Shown here: piece after piece, positions 31,443 to 37,126 of the stretch
Layout: the number at the start of each line of letters is the position of its first letter
Position numbering within the stretch: the first letter of the stretch is position 1
Assembly (NCBI GenBank): GCA_947573605.1
Contig: CANPGM010000037.1
Location: forward strand, 1-37,126
DNA: 37,126 bases
DNA from: an uncultured Roseburia sp.
GTDB lineage: Bacteria > Bacillota > Clostridia > Lachnospirales > Lachnospiraceae
Reading direction: 5' to 3'
Program-made: the position numbers and the translations under genes
Notes under the pieces: model-generated
The model's input: only the letters and a program-made list of their open reading frames with translations
What the model was told of the DNA's origin: nothing
Database searches by the model: none

Positions 31443-33157
31443 AAGCAGGTTTGCGAAATGGATATATGCTGCTGCTGTTCCTTTTGTTTTCAGTGGTTGT
31501 AAATGAAATTATAATTATAGGAAACGACTTTATTGCAGAAGCAACAGATTTGATGCTGTCCGGTCAGCAGGTCGACTTTTCAGAGTTTTTCACGCCGCTG
31601 CTGTGGATGGTTGCGCTTGGAGCGGGCGCGGCGTATTTGAAAAGCATTTTCGGAAATCATTATAATGCAATGGTGCAGAAGGATGTGCGCATTTCGCTCG
31701 GGAAACATTTGCTAAAACTGCCGTTTTCTTATTTTGATGAAAAAGGAACCGGAAGCATTATTACAAGACTGATATCCGATATGGAGGAAATAGGAAGGTT
31801 TTTTTCAGAAATTCTTCCGGCTTTTCTTGTAAATGTGATTGCGGTTACAACGGCAACCATCTATTTAATCAGAATGGACGTAATGCTGATTGTTGTATTG
31901 TTCGCCAGTTATCCGATTATGTTGATCGTTGCGGATATGTTGTCCAAAAAACTGGCGGAGATTACGAAAAAGATGCGTAATCATATGGATGAGCGTACGG
32001 AGAAAGCGTATGATGCCATTCAGGGCATTGTGGTTGGCAGAAGTTATAATTTGTACGAAGTGCATAAGAAAAAGATCGATCAGGTGATTGACAATATGGT
32101 AGCGCAGGCATGCAAGAGTACGCGTATCTCTTCACTTGGTTTTGTGCTGAAAAATGTGATTACTACGATTCCCGTTATCTTCTGCTACCTTTTCGCGCTG
32201 TTTGAAACAAGACAGGGACGGATAACAGTCGGAGAAATGCTTGCCTTTACGGTAATATTAAACAGAATCTTATATCCGATCGGCGATATTGTTTTCTGCG
32301 CAAACGAAATGCGTGAGACAGGTGTGTCATTAAAGAGAATACAGGAAATTTTTAACCGAAAGGAAGAAAGACAAGACGGAAGTACGGCATACCGGTATGA
32401 GATACATAATAATAAGGAAAACGCGGAAAAGACGGCTGCGATTCAGTGGAAAGATGTGGAATTTTCCTATCACGACAAAACAAAGCGTCCAGTTTTAAAC
32501 GGCATAAGTTTTTCCGTTTGGGCGGGAGAACATACCGCTTTTGTGGGAGGTTCAGGTGAGGGGAAATCAACGATTTTTAAGCTGTTGTGCGGACTTTATG
32601 AAAAAGGGAACGGTCGGTATGAGCTGTTTGGACACCCTTTTGAAGATTGGAATCTGGAAGCGGCAAGAAGCTGCTTTTCAGAAGTTTCCCAAAACGTATT
32701 TTTATTTCCCGATACAATTCGGCAGAATGTAGCCTGCGGGAAGGAACACGCAACGGAAGAAGAAATTGTGGAAGCATGCAAATATGCGAATATTCATGAT
32801 TTTATTATGCAGCTTCCAAAAGGATACGATACGCTTGTGGGCGAACGCGGCATCCTTCTTTCGGGAGGACAGAGACAGAGAATTTCTATTGCAAGGGCTT
32901 TTTTAAAGAATGCGCCGATCCTTCTTCTCGATGAACCGACCGCTGCTGTAGATATTGAGGGAGAACAGAAAATACAGGAGGCGATTGACAAAATTACGTC
33001 CGGAAGAACGGTAATTACCATTGCGCATAGACTTTCCACCATAAAAAATGCAAACAGAATTTATGTGGTGAGCGGCGGAAAGATAGCCGAGACGGGAAAT
33101 CATGAGGAACTTTTGGAAAAACAGGGAATTTATGCAAAACTGTATGCAAAAGGATAA
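31436..33157 (+). CDS. ABC exporter half-transporter (membrane plus ATPase domain), 573 aa
   Basis: Type I exporter fold: six membrane segments in about 1-300 with the FSYFDEKGTGSIITRLISDMEEI coupling region, then an ATPase domain. Walker A is GGSGEGKST (about 372-380), the signature LSGGQRQRISIARA (about 475) and Walker B ILLLDEPTAAVD (about 497). The H-loop is AHRLSTI (about 531). ATG 31436 is chosen for its GGAGGG SD 9 nt upstream; it overlaps the HTH-PurM stop. It is the first half of a likely heterodimer with the next gene, 14 nt downstream. Substrate unknown. Confidence 0.93.
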   Translation: MVKAGLRNGYMLLLFLLFSVVVNEIIIIGNDFIAEATDLMLSGQQVDFSEFFTPLLWMVALGAGAAYLKSIFGNHYNAMVQKDVRISLGKHLLKLPFSYFDEKGTGSIITRLISDMEEIGRFFSEILPAFLVNVIAVTTATIYLIRMDVMLIVVLFASYPIMLIVADMLSKKLAEITKKMRNHMDERTEKAYDAIQGIVVGRSYNLYEVHKKKIDQVIDNMVAQACKSTRISSLGFVLKNVITTIPVIFCYLFALFETRQGRITVGEMLAFTVILNRILYPIGDIVFCANEMRETGVSLKRIQEIFNRKEERQDGSTAYRYEIHNNKENAEKTAAIQWKDVEFSYHDKTKRPVLNGISFSVWAGEHTAFVGGSGEGKSTIFKLLCGLYEKGNGRYELFGHPFEDWNLEAARSCFSEVSQNVFLFPDTIRQNVACGKEHATEEEIVEACKYANIHDFIMQLPKGYDTLVGERGILLSGGQRQRISIARAFLKNAPILLLDEPTAAVDIEGEQKIQEAIDKITSGRTVITIAHRLSTIKNANRIYVVSGGKIAETGNHEELLEKQGIYAKLYAKG

Positions 33158-33171
33158 GGAGTTGTCAGAGG

Positions 33172-34833
33172 ATGTTAAAAACATTATTTCGCTTATTAAA
33201 ACTGATGGGCGACAGGCTTCCCATCTATCTCGGAGCTATTCTGCTTTCGGCTGTAGGCGATACGGGGAGAAGGATTGCGAATTCCTATCTCGTAAAACAC
33301 ATTGTTACAGCGGCGGAGACGGGAAATGCAGATCATATTTTTCTGCTTGTACTTGGTAATTTTGCAGTTTTTATTTTGGGTCTTCTTTTATGGCGGTTTG
33401 GCATTATCCGTTATAATATTGAGGGACGCAAAGGCGCCGGAAAAATAGAAAAGCTTGTATTTTCAAAAGCAATGCGCCTGCCGATGTCTTATTATGAAAA
33501 CAATCATAGCAGTGATTTTATGTCAAAACTGGTATATGACACGCAGAAGGCTTCGGATATATACACATCCAGACTTCGCCGGCTGCTGACGTCAGTCATT
33601 TCTACCGTAATGTACCTGATTCCGATGCTTTACTTCAGCTGGGAACTCACCCTGTGCCTTATGGCTGTAAGTCTTGCAGCATTTGGGGCAAACAGTCTTT
33701 TTGCAAATCCCATGAAGAAGGCGGGACTGCGTCTTTCCGGGAAAAGCAAAAGAATACTTGAGAAACTGACCAGTATATTGTCGGGCATGGAACTGATAAA
33801 AATATTTCCGGTCGGAAAGGGACTGCAAAAGGAATATGAAATGGCGAGCTGGGAGTATTATCGGATCCAAAAAAGAACAAACCATTTGTCGGCTGGACTT
33901 GAGAGCTTCAACTGTCTGTTTGACCTGGCCGGAGCGCTGGCTTTTTTAGGACTCGGCATATGGTTTGTATCGATGGGAAGAGTCAGTCTGGGAGAACTGA
34001 CGGCGCTTTATTCGTTATACGGCACGTTTCGATATGTATTTTTGGATATCGGACAGTATCTGCCTCAGATGATGAACTGCATTGCGAATACCGAGAAAAT
34101 ATTCGAGTTTCTGGATATGGAGGAAGAACCGGAACAGTGGGAAACCGGAGCCGCAGAGAACAAAGAAGCCATAGCGCCGGAGACCAGCGGGGATGTGATT
34201 CTGTCTGTTCGGAATGCCGGTTTTACATACGGCGGAGAAAAAAAGATTTTAGAGAATTTTTCCATGGAAATACAAAAAGGCAGCTTTGTGGCGCTTGTGG
34301 GTGAGTCCGGCTGCGGAAAAAGTACGCTTGCGAAGCTTTTACTGGGTTTTTATCCGTTAGAGAGAGGGAGCATATCGGTAGACGGCAAAGCCTATTCGGA
34401 TCTTACGTTAAAAGAAATCAGGGAGCGGATTTCCTACGTTCCGCAGGAACCGTATCTGTATGAGACTACCATTGCCGAGAATATTGCTTACGGCAGATAC
34501 GGCGCACAGAGAGATGAAATCATAGCGGCCGCAAAAGCGGCGAATGCCCATGATTTTATTAAAAGACTGCCCGACGGGTATGACACGGTCCTGGGAGAGC
34601 GCGGAAATACCCTCTCCGGCGGAGAAAAGCAGCGGATTGCGATTGCCCGCGCGATTATCAGAAATGCGCCTGTAATTATCCTTGACGAAGCGACTTCGGC
34701 GCTTGACAATGAATCCGAATCTCTCGTACAGGACGCGATCAAAGCCTTAAGGGGCGGGCGTACCATAATTACGATTGCCCACCGTCCGAGCAGTATTTCA
34801 GCGGCGGATACCGTAATCCGGGTGGGCGCATAA
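33172..34833 (+). CDS. ABC exporter half-transporter, partner of the preceding gene, 553 aa
   Basis: Six membrane segments in about 1-310, then an ATPase domain: Walker A GESGCGKST (about 378-386), Q-loop YVPQEPYLYETT, signature LSGGEKQRIAIARA (about 482), Walker B VIILDEATSALD and H-loop AHRPSSI. The chain ends about 17 residues after the H-loop, lacking the usual E-x-G-x-H-x-E-L tail seen in its neighbour. ATG 33172 is preceded by AGAGG. The pair with the gene at 31436 suggests a heterodimeric exporter for a peptide, lipid or drug. The operon ends at the terminator at 34877. Confidence 0.93.
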   Translation: MLKTLFRLLKLMGDRLPIYLGAILLSAVGDTGRRIANSYLVKHIVTAAETGNADHIFLLVLGNFAVFILGLLLWRFGIIRYNIEGRKGAGKIEKLVFSKAMRLPMSYYENNHSSDFMSKLVYDTQKASDIYTSRLRRLLTSVISTVMYLIPMLYFSWELTLCLMAVSLAAFGANSLFANPMKKAGLRLSGKSKRILEKLTSILSGMELIKIFPVGKGLQKEYEMASWEYYRIQKRTNHLSAGLESFNCLFDLAGALAFLGLGIWFVSMGRVSLGELTALYSLYGTFRYVFLDIGQYLPQMMNCIANTEKIFEFLDMEEEPEQWETGAAENKEAIAPETSGDVILSVRNAGFTYGGEKKILENFSMEIQKGSFVALVGESGCGKSTLAKLLLGFYPLERGSISVDGKAYSDLTLKEIRERISYVPQEPYLYETTIAENIAYGRYGAQRDEIIAAAKAANAHDFIKRLPDGYDTVLGERGNTLSGGEKQRIAIARAIIRNAPVIILDEATSALDNESESLVQDAIKALRGGRTIITIAHRPSSISAADTVIRVGA

Positions 34834-34876
34834 TTTGATTTCAGGAAAGTCAGGGAAAACAGCTACCCTCATTTTT

Positions 34877-34913
34877 GGGCGGTCTTCCGAATTACCGGAA
34901 GGCCGCCCTTTTT
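34877..34913 (+). terminator. Terminator of the HTH-PurM/ABC operon
   Basis: GGGCGGTCTTCCG (34877-34889) pairs with CGGAAGGCCGCCC (34896-34908), 13 bp with one G-U, followed by TTTTT. On the minus strand an A run rather than a T run follows the stem, so it acts mainly rightward. Confidence 0.9.
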
Positions 34914-34935
34914 CTGTGGAAGGTACGGGATCTGT

Positions 34936-35967
34936 TTATCGGCACATATCCGCGATATCATAAATCAGCTTTTTGGAATCCTCCCATCCGAGACACGGAT
35001 CGGTAATAGATTTTCCATAGACATGCTCGTGTACGCTCTGGCAGCCTTCTTCTATATAACTTTCTACCATAACTCCTTTTACGATGTCGCGGATATCGTT
35101 CGAGAGGCGTCTGTTGTGCATGACTTCTTTTACGATTCGAATCTGCTCTCTGAACTTTTTGCCTGAATTGGAATGGTTTGCATCAATAATGGCGGCCGGA
35201 TTTACAAGATCCATTTTGGCATACATCTCACAGAGCCGGATTAAATCTTCGTAATGGTAATTTTGAACGGTGTTGCCGTGTTTGCTGACGGCTCCACGTA
35301 ATACTACGTGTGTAAGTGAATTTCCGGTTGTCTCCACTTCATATCCGCGGTACACGAAATGGTGCGGATGCTGTGCGGCGTATACGGAATTCAGCATTAC
35401 GGAAAAATCGCCGCTGGTCGGATTTTTCATGCCGGAAGCCACGTCAAATCCGCTGACCGTTAATCGGTGCTGCTGATCTTCTACCGAGCGGGCGCCGATT
35501 GCGACATAGGAAAGAAGGTCTTCGACATAGCCCCAGTTTTCGGGATAGAGCATTTCGTCGGCGCAGGTTAAGCCGCTTTCCGAAATGGCGCGGATATGCA
35601 TTTTCCGCATGGCAATCAAACCTTCCACCATATCCGGCGCCTTTTCCGGGTCCGGCTGAGAGGCGATTCCTTTATAGCCTTCTCCGGTAGTGCGGGGTTT
35701 ATTCGTATAAATACGCGGAATCAAAATCAGTTTTTCCTTTACATCCTCCTGTATGGCAGTCAGACGGCTGACATAATCACAGACGGAATCTTCATTATCG
35801 GCGGAACACGGACCGATAATCACGAGAAAGCGCTTGTCTGTTCCTTTAATGACGTTTCCGATTTCCGTATCGCGCGCGCGCTTTAAGGACGTCAGCGCCT
35901 CGGAAAGCGGGTATTCCTTTTTTATTTCATCCGGCGACGGAAGCTGGTTTAAAAATGTAAAACTCAT
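34936..35967 (-). CDS. aroF: 3-deoxy-7-phosphoheptulonate (DAHP) synthase, class I, 343 aa
   Basis: First step of the shikimate pathway: phosphoenolpyruvate plus erythrose 4-phosphate. Motifs: IGPCSADNEDSV, IPRIYTNKPRTTGEGYKG, YVAIGARSVEDQQHR, GMKNPTSGDFS and IIDANHSNSGKK, all typical of the E. coli AroF/G/H type. Full length. The N-terminal extension linked to amino-acid feedback inhibition is present; which amino acid cannot be told. The SD AAAGG stands before ATG 35967. It is divergent from aroD. The letter follows the fold, not a specific paralogue. Confidence 0.95.
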   Translation of the reverse strand: MSFTFLNQLPSPDEIKKEYPLSEALTSLKRARDTEIGNVIKGTDKRFLVIIGPCSADNEDSVCDYVSRLTAIQEDVKEKLILIPRIYTNKPRTTGEGYKGIASQPDPEKAPDMVEGLIAMRKMHIRAISESGLTCADEMLYPENWGYVEDLLSYVAIGARSVEDQQHRLTVSGFDVASGMKNPTSGDFSVMLNSVYAAQHPHHFVYRGYEVETTGNSLTHVVLRGAVSKHGNTVQNYHYEDLIRLCEMYAKMDLVNPAAIIDANHSNSGKKFREQIRIVKEVMHNRRLSNDIRDIVKGVMVESYIEEGCQSVHEHVYGKSITDPCLGWEDSKKLIYDIADMCR

Positions 35968-36076
35968 TTGCAGCCTTTCCGCATGTCGCTACCGCCGGTT
36001 TTAGCTGTATTCTGCCGGGACGGGTAAAGCAACATGCTTTTTTATTATTGGTAAAAGCGGTAAAACCGCTGATGTT

Positions 36077-36105
36077 ATATTAATAAAAAAAGCGGCGGAT
36101 GTCAA
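36077..36105 (-). promoter_or_regulatory. Sigma-A promoter for aroF
   Basis: On the minus strand: perfect TTGACA (36105-36100), a 17-bp spacer and TAATAT (36082-36077). The leader of about 105 nt contains AGCGGT-TTT-ACCGCT (36070-36056) followed by TTTT. Confidence 0.75.
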
Positions 36106-36182
36106 ATATTTGCATGAGGCAAAGGGTACGGGTGAATCAGGACTTATGGAATCGGCGTGAGCTTTGGCGATCTACTTTGTTC

Positions 36183-36211
36183 TTGTGCGCGAAAATAAGG
36201 TGTGGTATGGT
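36183..36211 (+). promoter_or_regulatory. Possible promoter for aroD
   Basis: TTGTGC (36183-36188), a 17-bp spacer and TATGGT (36206-36211). The match is moderate. The 326-bp gap between aroF and aroD otherwise holds the aroF promoter and the hairpin leader of aroD; I see no gene in it. Confidence 0.4.
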
Positions 36212-36264
36212 AGATTATATGGAGAGAGCTGCCCTGAATTTAGTATAAGAATGGAAAGGAGAAA

Positions 36265-36293
36265 GCCTCGAAAGAGGCAGAATGAGAGGAATT
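36265..36293 (+). promoter_or_regulatory. Hairpin plus SD tail before aroD
   Basis: A perfect stem GCCTC-GAAA-GAGGC (36265-36278, GNRA loop) is followed by the 15-nt tail AGAATGAGAGGAATT (36279-36293) and the ATG. It is the clearest example of the recurrent leader. Confidence 0.65.
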
Positions 36294-37055
36294 ATGGTCA
36301 TAAAGGGAATCGAAATCGGCGCGGGAGCGCCGTGCATCTGCGTTCCGGTTGTGGAAGCGAAAAAAGACGCAATCCTCGCTGAATTTCAATGTCTTTCAGA
36401 GAGTCCGGCCGATATGCTTGAATGGCGGGTCGACGCATTCGACGATTATTTGAATCTCAATGCAATACGGGAAATTCTTGAGGAAGCGGCGCCGATTGTA
36501 AAAAATAAAATATTTCTGTATACGTTTCGGACGAAGCAGCAGGGCGGAAACGGCGCGGTAAACGCGGATCAGTTGAACGATATTCACGAGATTGCGGCGG
36601 AGTCCGGCTGGGTGGATCTGCTCGATATGGAATTTTTTGAAGAAGAAAAACCGCTTTGGAAAATCAGACAATTTCACAAACGGGGAATAAAAGTGATCGC
36701 TTCTCACCATGACTTCGAGGAAACGCCCGATGAGAATGTGATGAAAATGCTTCTTGAGCAGATGCGCGCCGGCGGCGCCGATCTCGTAAAAATTGCAGTA
36801 ATGCCGAAACAGCCGAAGGATGTGCTTTCGCTTCTTTCCGCAACGAGCGCATTTCATCGGGAAAACAAAAGTACGCCGATTATTACAATGTCAATGGGGA
36901 AGCTCGGCATAATCAGCAGATTATGCGGAGAAACTTTCGGTTCGGCCGTTACGTTTGCTTCACATAAGGCGGCAAGCGCGCCGGGACAGATGAATCTGTA
37001 CGACGTTTCGGAAGTTTTAAAAATGCTTCATGAAGGCGCCGGGGGACAAAATTAA
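36294..37055 (+). CDS. aroD: 3-dehydroquinate dehydratase, type I, 253 aa
   Basis: Third step of the shikimate pathway, by a Schiff-base mechanism. EWRVD appears early, the catalytic His in ASHHDF (His139), the Schiff-base Lys in ADLVKIAVMP (Lys166), and MSMGKLGIISRLCGETFGSAVTFA near the end. The length matches type I enzymes. ATG 36294 is chosen; ATG 36282 overlaps the SD (GAGAGGAA) and would add only MRGI. The remaining 71 bp of the window after the stop hold no recognisable feature. Confidence 0.96.
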   Translation: MVIKGIEIGAGAPCICVPVVEAKKDAILAEFQCLSESPADMLEWRVDAFDDYLNLNAIREILEEAAPIVKNKIFLYTFRTKQQGGNGAVNADQLNDIHEIAAESGWVDLLDMEFFEEEKPLWKIRQFHKRGIKVIASHHDFEETPDENVMKMLLEQMRAGGADLVKIAVMPKQPKDVLSLLSATSAFHRENKSTPIITMSMGKLGIISRLCGETFGSAVTFASHKAASAPGQMNLYDVSEVLKMLHEGAGGQN

Positions 37056-37126
37056 GTTTTATACAAATCTAAACTTTTTATGAAACATTGGGATTTCGGA
37101 CCGTATATCAGACCGTAAATGAAAAG

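Noticed and set aside
36164-36382. Short basic frame before aroD
   Set aside because: Runs through the aroD promoter and hairpin leader; low-complexity Arg-rich translation is typical of a shadow.

Overview
The window looks like chromosomal DNA of an endospore-forming member of the Clostridia, most likely Lachnospiraceae. The evidence is a complete spoIIIA operon, the order rho - rpmE - DUF1385 - prmC - prfA, strong purine-rich Shine-Dalgarno (SD) sites, several TTG/GTG starts, and DUF4364 and CidA/LrgB genes. I see no rRNA, tRNA, CRISPR array, insertion sequence or prophage. Family names come from motifs read by eye; no database search was possible.

Layout. 1-372 (minus) is the start of a coiled-coil protein carrying a 42-bp tandem repeat, cut by the window edge. 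572-4265 holds an SDR oxidoreductase, argS and a double-hemerythrin protein, closed by a terminator. 4420-9753 is spoIIIAA-AH, which builds the mother-cell half of the channel to the forespore. 9768-10072 is a gap with a nested inverted repeat. 10073-12742 encodes a STAND/NB-ARC-like ATPase with a helical-repeat C-terminus. deoB, prfC and trxA follow, then an unrecognised protein, a membrane-anchored C39-like protein and an XRE regulator with membrane segments. 19419-22700 is a minus-strand operon (malic enzyme, radical SAM, DUF4364, flavin reductase). rho to prfA is the translation/termination block. 27699-28138 holds a tandem duplication of the prfA tail and a gene remnant. lrgA-lrgB-like genes and a GNAT follow. 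30183-34833 is an operon of an XRE regulator fused to a full-length PurM-like domain plus two ABC exporter half-transporters. The window ends with divergent shikimate-pathway genes aroF (minus) and aroD (plus).

The two most unusual items are these. (1) A recurrent leader: a small GC-rich hairpin, or at least its 3' GC arm, followed by a purine-rich 15-16 nt tail that ends exactly at the start codon. It precedes about ten unrelated genes: the SDR gene, argS, spoIIIAD, spoIIIAG, deoB, the gene at 16351, the XRE gene at 18418, malic enzyme, lrgB and aroD. (2) The HTH-PurM fusion, in which PurM catalytic motifs look degraded. This suggests a ligand-sensing regulator co-transcribed with an ABC exporter.

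Several starts are set by context rather than by the longest frame: TTG for spoIIIAA and prfC, GTG for spoIIIAH, prmC, the STAND ATPase and the 16351 gene, and internal ATGs for argS, spoIIIAD, spoIIIAG, rpmE, malic enzyme, the first ABC gene and aroD.
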